64,000 bases of DNA from Pseudevernia furfuracea (GCA_022315425.1 JAIUPT010000022.1:496001-560000), one strand, 5' to 3'. Shown: positions 44,925 to 55,870, counted from the first letter of the stretch. Notes: generated by a model from the sequence alone, not told the origin. A program made the numbers and translations.

Positions 44925-45758
44925 TCAACCCTGGTCTTTCTTACGTCCATCTCTGCTTCTGTCGAAGAGTGCAGGTATTGAAATAGCAAACGATACCACC
45001 GCTGCGATCAGAAAGAATTGAAACAATACACTGCCCCCTTCCGCAAATTCTACGCTCTCCTCCTCCATACGCCTACGCCGTCGTTGATCCTGCTGTTCCT
45101 GAGTACGATGGTGTCCTTCTTTGTCAAAATGAGGAACGTCATTGAAGCCGGTCTGTCCTTGACCCGGTCCAAATCCCCCGCCTCTGGGCTCAGCGGTACC
45201 AGCAGATCCTGATCGCTCGGCCTGCGCCTGCCTCTTACTGCCCTGTGCCCCCCATCCACTACTCCGATAGAAGCTTGGTGGTGGTCCTTTGAACTGAGTC
45301 CGTCTTCGACTTAGTCCGCTTGCGGGTCTCGAGCCAAAAGGAGTCGAAGAACTCGAATGAGAGCCTCGGGGTGTGTTGGACCGAGATGCACCTTGGGCGC
45401 CTTGAATATTCCGATCGTAGCGTTCTCGTTTCTGCGGGCTACTGAGGACGGTGTAAGCCTCTGATATCTTGACAAAGCGCTCCGAGGCGTGGGGGTCATT
45501 GAGATTATGATCTGGATGGTGGGACTTGGAGAGAGAGTAGAACTGCCTGCGTGGTGTGAGCACTTGATAGAAAGCCATGCATTTCATTGCGCACTTTTTG
45601 ATATCTCCCGCAGAGGCATTTGGTTCAAGGCCCAATGTTTCGTAGTAGCTTCCTGATTTGCTTCTCCATGCTGGTGTTGTGTGGAACAGCGCAGTGTGAG
45701 GCAAGGCTGGTCGAGGAAGCAGGAAAGCTGTGGGAAGGAATGGCCGACTTAGTGGCAT
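44925..45758 (-). CDS. Mitochondrial J-domain protein with a C-terminal membrane span (Jid1-like)
   Basis: Predicted 261-residue co-chaperone. Exons are 45595-45758 and 44925-45546. The N-terminus is rich in Arg, Pro, Phe and Leu without acids (SRPFLPTAFLLPRPALPHTA), like a mitochondrial presequence. The J domain is SYYETLGLEPNASAGDIKKQ, FYSLSKSHHPDHN with the HPD tripeptide, then FVKISEAYTVLSS. A Ser/Gly/Arg-rich linker follows and then a membrane span near the end (VLFQFFLIAAVVSFAISIPA). Inner-membrane location is inferred by analogy with yeast Jid1. The 48-nt intron (45547-45594) has no stop and a length divisible by three, so a retained form would simply insert 16 residues between helices I and II of the J domain. 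Confidence 0.85.
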   Translation of the reverse strand: MPLSRPFLPTAFLLPRPALPHTALFHTTPAWRSKSGSYYETLGLEPNASAGDIKKCAMKCMAFYQVLTPRRQFYSLSKSHHPDHNLNDPHASERFVKISEAYTVLSSPQKRERYDRNIQGAQGASRSNTPRGSHSSSSTPFGSRPASGLSRRRTQFKGPPPSFYRSSGWGAQGSKRQAQAERSGSAGTAEPRGGGFGPGQGQTGFNDVPHFDKEGHHRTQEQQDQRRRRRMEEESVEFAEGGSVLFQFFLIAAVVSFAISIPALFDRSRDGRKKDQG

Positions 45759-46054
45759 GCCTCATGCCGAGGGGCGTACTTTTTTAAATCAGATTGCATG
45801 AGGGCAAGTCATTGTTGCAGAATACGAACCTCGATTAATGACATAACTCGGACTGGAAGCCCTCAAGCGCTTAAAATAGCCGCTCCCGCATTCCTAAAGT
45901 ACTTTAGTTGTGTCTCTGTCAGGTAGAGTACATCAAGTTGATACCTTAGACTCCCTCGGATGCTCTCGAGCGTTTGAATTGAAAAGCCTGAAAGATCTTC
46001 TCGATTCAGAAATTTGATAACGAAGCCATCCTATTGTAGCGAAGATTTTTCAAG
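45759..46054. promoter_or_regulatory. Shared intergenic promoter region J-protein/MAP2
   Basis: 296 bp between divergent starts. No distinct element recognised. Confidence 0.4.
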
Positions 46055-47711
46055 ATGGCCGCCAACATGGCAGATGAGATCCAGAAGATTAACCGTGAAA
46101 ATACATGAATATCAAAGACTTGTTGGCGCTTTAGCTCATATTTGTCTAGTAAACCACTCCGAGACAGAAGGCACTATGCTGAACGGCCATATCAGTCCGG
46201 CCTCTGCAAAAGCTGAGAATGACGACTCGGATGAAGACAGAGATGAGGATGGTGGGAACATCGACGCAGGAGCTCCTGGATGTAAATTGCTCCATGACCT
46301 TGTTGAGGCAAATGGCTAAGAGTGTACAGCTGCAAAAAAGAAGAAAAAGAGGAAACCTAAGAAGAAAAAAGGAGGGGCCAGCGGTAGCAAAACGCAGACT
46401 GCCCCTCCAAGAGTCCCTGTCTCGAGTTTGTTTCCAAACGGCCAGTATCCTGAAGGCGAAATTGCCGAATATCGAAGCGAGAATAGCTACCGGACAACCA
46501 ACGAAGAGAAACGACATCTGGATCGAATGAACAACGACTTCTTGAACGAATACCGGCAAGGAGCGGAGGTTCATCGACAAGTCCGACAATGGGCACAAAA
46601 GAATATCAAGCCTGGCCAGAGCTTGACCGAAATTGCTGAAGGAATTGAGGATAGTGTCCGAGCATTGACTGGACATCAAGGCTTGGAGGAAGGGGACAAT
46701 ATTAAGGGTGGAATGGGATTCCCCACTGGCCTGAGCATCAACAACTGTGCAGCCCACTACACTCCAAACGCAGGCAATAGGATGATTTTACAACCAGACG
46801 ACGTCATGAAAGTGGATTTCGGAGCCCACATCAATGGCAGGATCGTGGATAGTGCATTTACCATGACCTTCAACCCGGTTTACGACAACCTGCTGGCGGC
46901 TGTCAAAGATGCCACAAACACAGGTATTAGAGTGAGTCGATTGAGCAGGCATCAATTAAAAGGCTAGCGTTAACATTTTGAAGGAAGCGGGTATCGATGT
47001 CCGCGTTGGCGATATCGGCGCCGCGATCCAAGAGGCGATGGAGAGTTACGAAGTCGAACTCAAGGGTCAGTCGTTACCAGTCAAGAGTATCCGAAATCTT
47101 AATGGCCACGACATTGTTCAGTATAGTATTCATGGGGGTAAAAGCGTACCGATCGTGAAAAGCAACGATCAGACGAAGATGGAAGAAGGCGAAATATTTG
47201 CCATCGAGACGTTTGGAAGCACAGGAAAGGGCTATGTACGAGACGATGTAAGGTGCTCATCCCAATGCATTGCCTCAAGACTCACTTGATGCAGATGGAA
47301 ACATCGCATTACGCCAAAAGAGCCGACGCGCCAAATGTTGCTCTTCGAGTCTCGTCTGCTCGGAGTCTGCTGAATACCATTACGAAGAATTTTGGGACAC
47401 TGCCCTTCTGCCGGAGGTATCTTGATCGCCTTGGCCATGACAAGTATCTACTCGGAGTATTTTTCCTAATGGTCCTGCTAAGCAGCTCAAGAATGCTAAT
47501 CTATGACAGTTGAACAATCTCGTATCAAGCGGCATTGTGGAAGCATACCCACCTCTATGCGACGTCAAAGGGTCATACACCGCTCAATATGAACATGTGA
47601 GCCGCTTCTATGAGCTTTGCTGCTTGCTTGGAGTGGCTGCTGACCACTTTTTAGACCATACTAATGCGACCTACTGTCAAGGAGGTCATAAGTCGAGGAG
47701 ATGATTACTAG
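46055..47711 (+). CDS. MAP2: Methionine aminopeptidase 2
   Basis: Predicted 447-residue cytosolic metalloprotease removing initiator Met, the target of fumagillin in other organisms. Seven exons: 46055-46094, 46150-46281, 46330-46931, 46984-47247, 47295-47456, 47510-47596 and 47655-47711. The N-terminus has an acidic patch (DDSDEDRDEDGG) followed by a poly-Lys block (AKKKKKRKPKKKK), as in other type 2 enzymes. Metal ligands are in place: VDFGAH, RIVDSAFT, LNGHDIV, FAIETFGS and AQYEH. The 60-residue insertion typical of type 2 is present. The first exon and its splice (MAANMADEIQKIN then LNHSETEG) are the least certain part; an alternative is to start at MLNGHIS (46177). Divergent from the J-domain gene. 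Confidence 0.95.
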
Positions 47712-48179
47712 CCATATCGACGGTCGAGAATACCCGTAATGACTGCATTGGACAGGTGTATACGAATTTGGCAGAGTATTTGTTTGATCCGAGGTAAAAG
47801 TAAAGTAGATACCCACGGAATACGAATCTCCCAACAGATGAGCTGGACAAAAACTCTCGAGGTCAAAGCCGTCACAGCCGTTAATATCTTGTGAACATGA
47901 TAGGACAGGTAAGCTGCTAGGGAAAGTGCACTCATAGGTGAAAAACCAAGAGAATCTGGTAACCAGTATGCAGAATCAGCTGAATGCTTGTATTGTCTTT
48001 ATTCCCCGCAACTTCTTCTGGCACCACGTCCCTAACGATTGTGCGCTCACTTCCATTTTGATTACTTAAACTCTTAATCACATGGAGTATCATTGACTAC
48101 GCCACCTATGCATCGTTGGATCATGGCTAAGAATAAAACACAATTCCTCGAAAACGGAAGTCCCAAGAGAGAACGGAGC
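47712..48179. other. Convergent intergenic region MAP2/RPP1
   Basis: 468 bp between two stop codons; probable 3' ends only. Confidence 0.4.
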
Positions 48180-48630
48180 TCAGTCGAATAGACCAAAGCC
48201 CATATCCTCGTCCGATTCCTCCTTCTCCTCTTCTTTCTCTGCCTTCTTCTCTTCCTCCGCAGACGCATCTGGTGCAGCTCCTCCACCGCTTGCAGCACCG
48301 GCAGGCGCGGCGGCAGCTCCTCCGCCTGATCCAACGTTCAACAGCATATCTTTGACATTCTTTCCCTCAAGTGCCTATACCACGTGTCAGTTTTCATTTT
48401 AAATGCACGTAATGCCCAATATCGGGGCGCACCTTTGCAAAAAGGGTAGCCCATATTGGTTCGACTTCATCGACATTGGCGGCTTTGACGAGGGTTAAGA
48501 GCTTGTCGGCCTTTGTACTTGGGTCAGCGTCTTCAACACCGAAGCAGTGGTCAGCACTTACAGTAATGTCGATGTCGTCATCAGCGAGGACGAGAGCGGC
48601 ATATGAGATTGCAAGCTCCGACTGAGACAT
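48180..48630 (-). CDS. RPP1: 60S acidic ribosomal protein P1
   Basis: Predicted 113-residue ribosomal stalk protein that, with P2 and P0, recruits translation factors. Exons are 48562-48630, 48433-48510 and 48180-48374, with introns of 51 and 58 nt. It starts MSQSELAISYAALVLADDDI, as P1 proteins do, continues with the dimerisation helices ADKLLTLVKAANVDEVEPIW and LEGKNVKDMLLNVGSGGG, then an Ala/Gly hinge, an acidic Lys/Glu run and the conserved C-terminal peptide ESDEDMGFGLFD shared by P0, P1 and P2. P1 rather than P2 is chosen on the SELAISYAAL start. Confidence 0.97.
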
Positions 48631-48943
48631 TGCGAAATCGTGTATCTATGAGTGGATGTGGGCGTGTTGGTTATCGTGGTAAGTAAGTGAAACGGTTGCC
48701 AGTCACCAAATAGATTTCAGTGTGAGTAGCCTTCGCTTACGTATCGGTGTTATCTTAGCGTCTTGGCGTTCTGCTCCTCTGGCCCTATGAGGGGCTCCTC
48801 TCGATACGTTTTTAGTCACTTGCACTACCTTGATTGCGTTGCGAATTGCAGCCTTCTGCCTCATCCTCCCCATCTTTGACAAACCCCATTCTCGATAACG
48901 TCCTGCAATAGCAATCCTTCATGACGGATAGGCTTGCCCCAAC
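48631..48943. promoter_or_regulatory. Shared intergenic promoter region RPP1/DUF2408 gene
   Basis: 313 bp between divergent starts. It must include the strong P1 promoter. No TATA box is obvious. Confidence 0.4.
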
Positions 48944-50673
48944 ATGACCGACTCCCCTGCAGTTCAAGCTCCTCTAGACCCGAAAGAACAACCCATACTT
49001 CATCGTGTACTCCACCTTCGAGATGAGCTATCATTGCTGAAGCAGGATAAGTCTACGTATATCAAGTCCCACGATGTCATTTCCCTCTACGACCAAGTGA
49101 TCGAGCAGGTTCATTCGCTCAATGTTGTACGTGAGGAGCACGGCAAGCCTCTGGAACAAAACAGAGGTCCGTTCTTACTCTCCGCGGCTTCAGCCTACGA
49201 TCATGGAATGCCTGGCTTACTGGTCTTATGAACAGTCGACAACGTATTAGAGGATTGTTTCCAATTAATCTCTCTCTTCTTTTTGACCATAGGACGCAAC
49301 AATGAAGCACCCGCTGTGTAAATATGCCCCTATTCGCCCCCGTACAATTGGAAACTGACGCCTATTTCCGATCCCAGATACTCCATGACGTCCACCATTA
49401 GGGTTTGCTTCTTCGAAATCGAAAATTCTGATTTTGCGCTTACATTGAATAGCGTCTTCTGGATCACCTAAAAGAAGCCGCATTCTTTTCAGCTAAAGAT
49501 CTCGACTCTGCCAGTCATACTCTAGATAAAATGCAAGATAGTCTGCAGCGAGGCAAAGAGACTCATTCCCCGCACCTTCTGACTTTGCTCGATAACCGCC
49601 TCAATACCTGCCGAAACATCCTTGCTGAATTGCAAGCTTCCTTGGCTGATTTGTCGCCCGCACTTGCACCTGTTCATGAAAGATTGGTTTCAATTTTACG
49701 CTCGATCTCCGCGGCAAATACTCGCCACAAGGTTTGGTTCTTCTTCCCAGATATCGATTGGAAGTAGTTGACCATTGGTCTAGTTCCCAGTGGCAGAAGT
49801 TGAGGCCTTCCAAGAACAACTGAAAGAGATTCAAGGTACTATGGTCGATGGCAAGTTTCTAGCCAAAGATAATACTGCGCCAGCCGGCCAGGCTATTGTT
49901 GCCGAGCTTCTGGATCGTTGCTTTCTTTGGTCAGGCATTGTGCTCACCAGGTGCGCGTCTTCTGAGCAAACGCAGGAACCGTTCAAAGCTAATATTGATG
50001 TCAGGAAAGGCAAAATAGACGAGCGATTCAAGACGACATATGATAAATTATACGAAATCCGCAACCAGCTAGAAAGACTCTCTCTGACGCAAGCCTGGTC
50101 TTTACGAGAGACCGACCTATATAACTACCAGCGTCAATTAGACAGAGTCGATGAATCTCGGATCAATGGGAATTTTGAAGACTCCACTGGATACAAGGCT
50201 GATCTCCACGCGCAAAGAGTACGACTGAGTCTCCCATAACCCGAACACCTTTAAGTCTAACACCTGCAGACCCTGCTCTATCTCCTCCGTCGTAGCTATG
50301 CGTACATTTACAGTCTCATAATATCCTCGGAACCGGTCTCAGAGGCGCTCCTACCGGTTTTCAATCAATTGCAAACCCTTCGTCGATGCTTGGTCGAGGT
50401 CAAGCGATCCGGAGGCGTTTCTTCGTCAAGGGAGCTTTATCCTTACAGCATGAAGGTATGTTTAAATCTGAATCTACGAGCTAGGACCCTTGAAGGAACT
50501 CTTGCAGCTAATTCACGTAGTTGAATTCCATCGACAATATGCGCGTTGATGGCAAATTCTTAGTGGGTTCAGATATACCTGAAGGGCAAGGCAGTGTGAA
50601 TGCATTGCTTGCTGAATGTTTCGACATAGCATATGAATTAAGAGTCCAAGCTGAGGAAAACGACTCTGAGTGA
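48944..50673 (+). CDS. DUF2408-type protein, fungal, function unknown
   Basis: Predicted 460-residue soluble helical protein. Seven exons: 48944-49166, 49236-49317, 49378-49402, 49453-49731, 49784-50218, 50270-50455 and 50521-50673; all phases agree. No signal peptide or membrane span. Blocks that I recognise as the fungal DUF2408 family: YDKLYEIRNQLERLSLTQAW, SLRETDLYNYQRQLDRVDES, TLLYLLRRSYAYIYSLIISS, EPVSEALLPVFNQLQTLRRC and SSRELYPYSMK, plus SVNALLAECFDIAYELRVQA at the end. Two diverged copies of the same domain seem present, since LLTLLDNRLNTCRNILAELQ and VDGKFLAKDNTAPAGQAIVA in the first half echo VDGKFLVGSDIPEGQGSVNA in the second. The molecular role is not known. Confidence 0.88.
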
Positions 50674-51719
50674 AAGCAGAGGAAGTTGCGAAGGTGATTG
50701 CAGGGCAACTGTCTTGCTCTTCAGCGCGGCGTTAATGTGAGCCACTGGATAGTGCCTGCAGACAGGTTTTAGGGCGCTCGAGGTAATGTAGCACATATCC
50801 TTTTCTCGGTTCGAGGTGAAACAGTTGTATCTAATTACCACAGCCTGCTTCCTGCCATTGCTGCTCGGCTTCATAAGCAGTTCGCTCCGGTGTCGGTGCC
50901 TCCTTCCCGACAAAACCCATCAAGGGAACGTCCCAGTCGCTTCTTCGGTAGTCGTTGGTCTAAACGTTTTGCAACTCTAGCTAAAAATCGAGATTCAAAT
51001 ATAGAGGCCGCGTTCCTTTTTGCGTTTCTTCAGACCACCGAGTACCCGAACTAAAATGCCACCACTAGTGTATTCATATGACCACCGTTATTATTTCGAA
51101 AGGCTTTTCCGTCACTCGCACACTTGATTCATTGCTCTATCGTCATGGGCACCAGGCACATATGTCCAAGGAAGCGCACCAGTCGAGAAAGACAGGCAAA
51201 TGTAATCATTATTTCTAGGTCCCTACAAGTTAAAACTACAAATCATGATATAGCTCCTATTACCGACCATCTATAGGGGTTATCGCATGACACAGTATCA
51301 AAAAACGACTATTGAAAAAGGAAAACTCGCATTTCAATTCTAATCGCTGGTTTAAACTACACTTCTGTAGAGCAACCGCAGCAGACTTTCGAACAATGAC
51401 TCTCCGACGACTTCACCTTCAAGTGTCTCAAGCTATCTTTGAATACTACGTGACTTTTATCGAGATGATTATGAAGACTCTTTGCGCTATTCAGCGAATC
51501 AAAAAAATTCAAATTCGATCTCATAGTTATTAACAAATTCTAATCGTATGTTGTGGACATGGAAGGAGCGAGACAGCCATGCCAAGCCTTGGCATCCTTG
51601 GCATGGACTATTAGTAGCAGCTTCTCCATAGTAATATCATCCATCTTACACCCAACACATGAATCCACTACAGTGGTAGCAATTGTTTTACTGCTACCCT
51701 AACATCGTAGCAGAATATT
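50674..51719. other. Gene-free border between genes and retrotransposons
   Basis: About 1 kb with falling GC to the right. It includes a near-perfect hairpin at 51578-51607 (CCATGCCAAG ... CTTGGCATGG) and an imperfect repeat of CTGCTACC/GGTAGCA near 51675-51710. No coding signal with a spliced partner. Confidence 0.5.
51578..51607. repeat. 10-bp inverted repeat (hairpin) at the euchromatin border
   Basis: The arms CCATGCCAAG and CTTGGCATGG are perfect and flank a short spacer, itself containing CTTGGCAT. Possibly a remnant of a mobile-element end; nothing else supports that. Confidence 0.6.
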
Positions 51720-52079
51720 TGTCAAAATTCTAGCCGAGGTGACTTTTCACGATACCAACCCGGCGTTCAGACTTGGTGAATTTTGTATGTAGCGATCTAC
51801 TGTACTAGTTACACAACTCAATCAGATGTTTCACATATCTATATTTTAATAGATTATGAGTTCGAATCGCAGAGTATTCTTTTAGTAGTATTACGTTCAA
51901 CTTCGAAGTCGTCTGCTGACTTATTTAGAGTGTTTTAATTGAGCTGAGAGTCTCAGCAAACAAAACATTAATATTTCACTTTAAATGTTATATCTACAGA
52001 ATAAACTTTATCTTTAAAAGACTGAGACTTTAATCGAAAGAAAGACGTGAAAATAGGTTTGATCTCGAAATCTAGCAAT
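51720..52079 (+). mobile_element. Diverged copia-type LTR with 5' leader remnant (element D)
   Basis: The segment begins TGTCAAAATTC, the same start as the LTRs of elements A and B. At 51852 it reaches GATTATGAGTTCGAATC, matching the GGTTATGAGTTCGAAC found directly inside the LTR of A. The LTR is therefore about 51720-51851. Its last bases TTAATA correspond to TTGACA in A's 3' LTR, differing by G-to-A and C-to-T. The rest of the sequence is different from A, so D is a related but distinct family or an old copy. The leader is cut off at 52079 where A begins. Confidence 0.6.
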
Positions 52080-52204
52080 TGTCAAAATTCGGGTCACGTG
52101 ACATGGTCACGTGATGCGCTAAGGCGCATCCTCATAGTCGCTCTTTACTCTCGTAGTATTCTATAGTTTTTAACAACTAAGTGTCCTACCACCTATTTTT
52201 CACA
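52080..52204 (+). repeat. 5' LTR of element A
   Basis: 125 bp, from TGTCAAAATTCGGG to CCTATTTTTCACA. It contains two CACGTG palindromes (52095-52100, 52108-52113) and a perfect hairpin GATGCGC/GCGCATC (52113-52130). Nearly identical to 58329-58450 and to the reverse complement of 62425-62546. Confidence 0.9.
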
Positions 52205-52545
52205 GGTTATGAGTTCGAACTTGCTCGGCGACTGTTTCACTTATATCCTATGTCTATCAGAGTCACAGTGATCTCTAAGCATCACGAGTTCATCGCAATG
52301 AACGCCGCGACAGCTATGAAACTCGTTATACGATCGTGCGATTGAATTTCACTAAGGTCTCTGAAACATTGTTAGCTTCCCTGCGTGAGACACGTTAAAC
52401 ACGCTCAACGAGAATATTTCTCTCGCGATATATATCGCTTCAACGTTAATAAAGCGTTTACGTGAATCGAATCAATTATAACGACTCAAGAGGCTGAACT
52501 TCAGCATCAAATCGTCTAATCACACTTCAGAGTTGATTAGTTATC

Positions 52546-52790
52546 AACAAATCTCTATTCAGAGCGCGTATACGTCTGTTGAGGGTCAAAACAATAAGAA
52601 TTTCTTATTGAGATAGGTCTTTCGATTTTATAAGTTCTCTGAAGAAGAGAGCTGAGGCTTAGTTATCGATAAACCTTCACTTAGAGCGCGTATACGTCTA
52701 TTGAGAGTCAAAATAACAAGGATTTCTTGTTGAGATAGGTCTTTCGACCTTATAAGTTCTCTGAAGAAGAGAACTGGGACTCAGTTATCG
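52546..52790 (+). repeat. 122-bp tandem repeat in the leader of element A
   Basis: Two units marked by AGAGCGCGTATACGTCT at 52561 and 52683. Each unit also contains a near-palindrome AATAAGAATTTCTTATT (or its variant) and TTCTCTGAAGAAGAGA. The same two-unit structure is present in element B at about 61730-61960. Confidence 0.88.
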
Positions 52791-53639
52791 AATTCTTTTC
52801 ATCGTCACTCGACTTTATTCTATCGTCGAATATGACTTCATTTCACGACGACAGTCATCGAAGCGACTATTTTAAATTCGAGTCTCTATCGAAGACTTAG
52901 CATAAGAAGAACGTTATTTCTCTTCGAAGATCTATACGTCTTTAGTAATTGTCTTCGATACAGTCTTAGCGAAAATTAGATCAATTCAAATCTTTCTTGT
53001 CTCTAAGTATCTTTTATCTTAACAATATCGTTCGTATCTATCGAAGATTTAAGTACAAGCACTTCTTATTTCTTATATAAGAACTCGAAGATTAGTAACA
53101 AAAGTTATCAGATATCGATAAGACTCTCGAGGACTCTGACGAAGATTAGAATATCTATTTCACTCTCACTGCTTCCGCGAACGTTAGCAGTGTCGACTTT
53201 TAATTCGAAGTTAACGAAGACACTCTTAGTGTTTTAAGTGACATTAAGTTATTCAATCTTCGTGTTAAAAGTTCTCTGAATCTCACTTCTTCGACTTCGA
53301 CTTCTTCGACTTTAAGATCTTTATTCTTTATCGCCTTAGTTACCTCTCAAGCTAAGTCTTTCGTTTGAATATCATCGTCGTCACTATTTATATCGTACGT
53401 GTCGTCCTTAGAAACCTTTTTAGTAATTCTTAGCATCTATGACCGACGGAGAATCAAGCGTATAAGGCGTCATAAGAAACATGTCAACTCTAGTAGCTTC
53501 AGCGGCTGACTCTCTCGAAGAGGAAAGCGCTTTCCTTCTAAACTTCATTATTATTTTGAAGTTCAATCTGGAATATCGTCGATGAAAGTAGAATATCAAC
53601 AATTAATTAATGCTTAACAATCTTGTTTTCTTTAATGCG

Positions 53640-54240
53640 ATCATCAGTCATAGAGTTTATATCGTTATCTTTTATCGTTTCGGGGATAACGATCGCGAAC
53701 TCGTCGAAGTCGAATTCGACGATAAAGACTCTCAGACTATGCTCGATGCTCTAATCAAGGACTATTAATCTAAAAACACGAATCTCTATAAGAAACTAAT
53801 GCGTCGAATATTCGATCTCATTCTTGAAGAAGAGAGAGTTCGTCAATATAAAAAGAACTTTCGCAAGGTCATCTTCGACATTATCAGCCTTCATAAATCT
53901 CTCGTTATTTCGAAGTCTCTGCGAATTCTAATTTTTCTTATGAGACTCGACGACTCTTACGACATATTCGAGTCAAGTTATATTCAAAATCATGATCTCT
54001 TTGAGAACAAGTTCGTCAAGTTTTAAGAGATTGTCGTGATCGCCGTGAACGAAGAAGTTAGAATCTTCTTCAAAGAAGGAGAACTAATTATATATGTCGT
54101 TCGTAACGATAAGAGCAAAGGCAAACAAGCTGCTTTTAATAATCTCGACGACTCTAATATTAATCGTGAGATCTGTTCTTCGTGTAAGACAGCTAATCGC
54201 AAATTCAAATATCTTTTTATCAAATGCTGAATCAAGTTTT
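53640..54240 (+). pseudogene. Gag remnant with zinc-knuckle-like end (element A)
   Basis: Frames near 53799-54026 and 54036-54230 read as a helical charged Gag-like region (LILEEERVRQYKKNFRKVIF) and then CSSCKTANRKFKYLFIKC. The latter resembles a CCHC knuckle with wider spacing; the His position is Tyr here but His in element B. Stops separate the pieces. Confidence 0.65.
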
Positions 54241-54419
54241 CTTATTTCAAGTCTAAGAAATTCATAACGAAAGAGAAAAAGAAGAAGAAGATAAAGATCT
54301 TCGACTTCGAAGATAAATCCTTAAACAACAAGCGTAAGCGCATCGAAGAGACGTCTTTTAATGTCTCTGCTTCAGAGAAGAACGATTATCTCAATGTTAA
54401 TTATGTCTTTCTGAAGGAA

Positions 54420-54914
54420 CTGAACTTCATTATATACTATTCGAATATCAACTCGAACGACTTTAATATTCTCGATACGACTAATAATCAAGTCATTAAT
54501 CTGATCGTCACGAAAGTTCTCGAATATAGTCTTATGACTGCGGATTTCGTGAATCTCCTCACTCGAGTCGTCGTAGATTCAGACTGCTCTCGTTATTCTT
54601 TCGCGAATCGTTTGATATTCATTATCTACGAAAAGATTTATTCTCGATCGATCAAGAACATCGAGAGAAGCGAAGTGCAATCTCAAGACTGTGATATTAT
54701 TAATTTCGACTGTGTGATTAGAGAAGAGTGTGTGACAGTCACTCTACGAAATGTCTTATATGTGCTCGATATGAGCGTCAATCTTCTCTCGATCGATAAA
54801 CTTTTAAACTTCGACATCGCTGTCTTCTTTCATAAGATAGAATACACTCTTATCAAGAACGATTTAAAGCTTATCGATACTCGTAATCGTGATCTCTTCT
54901 TTTTGAATCTCTGA
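54420..54914 (+). pseudogene. Aspartic protease region remnant (element A)
   Basis: Copia-type protease pattern: VVVDSDCSRYSF in place of the usual DSG(A/C)S motif, followed by VTLRNVLYVLDMSVNLLSID, the conserved block downstream of the protease in copia Pol. Asp-Ser-Asp instead of Asp-Ser-Gly indicates an inactive copy. Confidence 0.75.
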
Positions 54915-55028
54915 TAGAGTCGAAACAGTGCTCTAACCGCCTATAATATATTCTCGAATTTTATTCATCAACTCTGACATGCTCGCATGAGTTATTTGAG
55001 TTAAAACAATCTGAACAAGCTCTCAAAT

Positions 55029-55870
55029 ATGATCGTTGAGATGAACTTCATTAAGAACATTGCGAAGAAGTACATCTACGAATATTATATCATGAGACGT
55101 CAAAAGACTGTTTCTTATGATAGTCTCATAGAGTCAAAAACGCAGTCTGACGAATTTGTTTATAGTAATCTCGTAGAGTCTCTATTCTCTACTAAATTCA
55201 ATAACTGCAGATACTTTATAATATTTAAGAATAATTTCATCTTTTATTTTGAAGTGTACTGTATTCGTTATAAGAGTGAAACGTTTGTTATGTTCTTACG
55301 TTTCAAAGTCTTTCTAGAGTCACGAAATTATAAGATTTATCGTATTCGCCTCGATAATGGGAGAGAGTATATGTTTAAGACCTTCTTAAATTATCTCCTT
55401 CAATGCGAAATCAGATAGAAGCCCACTGTATCTGGAAATCTCGAAATAAACGAGGCGATCGAACGTTTTAAACAGATCTTGTTATATAAGATGCATTTTA
55501 TACTGCTAAGTTCTCAGCTCAACAAGTCTTTTTGATCTGAAATCGTGATCATTATCAATTATTTGATGTTGCGATCTCTCAACGTTCGAACTATTATAAC
55601 GTCATTTGAGACTTTTTATTATCGAAAGCTCATTTTATTTCATCTACGAACGATTGATTTTATCGTCTATGCATTAAAGCGTATTTAAAAGAAACTCGTA
55701 AATAAAAGCGAAAAGTATATTCTTCTAAATTATGAAGAGAAGTTTATTTTTCGCCTATATAATCTCATCAAGAAGAAGATTATTCGAGTTAATAATGTTC
55801 ACTTCGTTAAGAAGCGTCTCTTAATTATGAACCTCGAAGAAAAGACGAACGCTTATGAGTTCTCGATCAA
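55029..55870 (+). pseudogene. Integrase remnant (element A)
   Basis: Blocks NCRYFIIFKNNFIFYFEVYC and RIRLDNGREYMFKTFLNYLL correspond to the rve core of copia integrases, with the second catalytic Asp in LDNG. The frame is then broken repeatedly. Confidence 0.8.

Noticed and set aside
46177..46281. MAP2 starting only at MLNGHIS
   Set aside because: Kept as an alternative, but an upstream exon (46055-46094) with a proper donor and matching phase extends the protein, so the longer model was preferred.
49951..49975. 25-nt GT-AG interval in the DUF2408-type gene
   Set aside because: Too short for a fungal intron, and removing it would shift the frame; the open frame continues correctly through it.
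1..51700. Biosynthetic, mating-type or defence gene cluster
   Set aside because: The genes are unrelated housekeeping functions with no shared pathway; two vacuolar transporters and two ubiquitin-system genes are too far apart to form a cluster.
52205..52230. Standard tRNA primer-binding site next to A's 5' LTR
   Set aside because: The sequence begins GGTTATGAG, not TGG, and its complement does not give a proper tRNA 3' end; it was kept only as a candidate for an internal tRNA primer.
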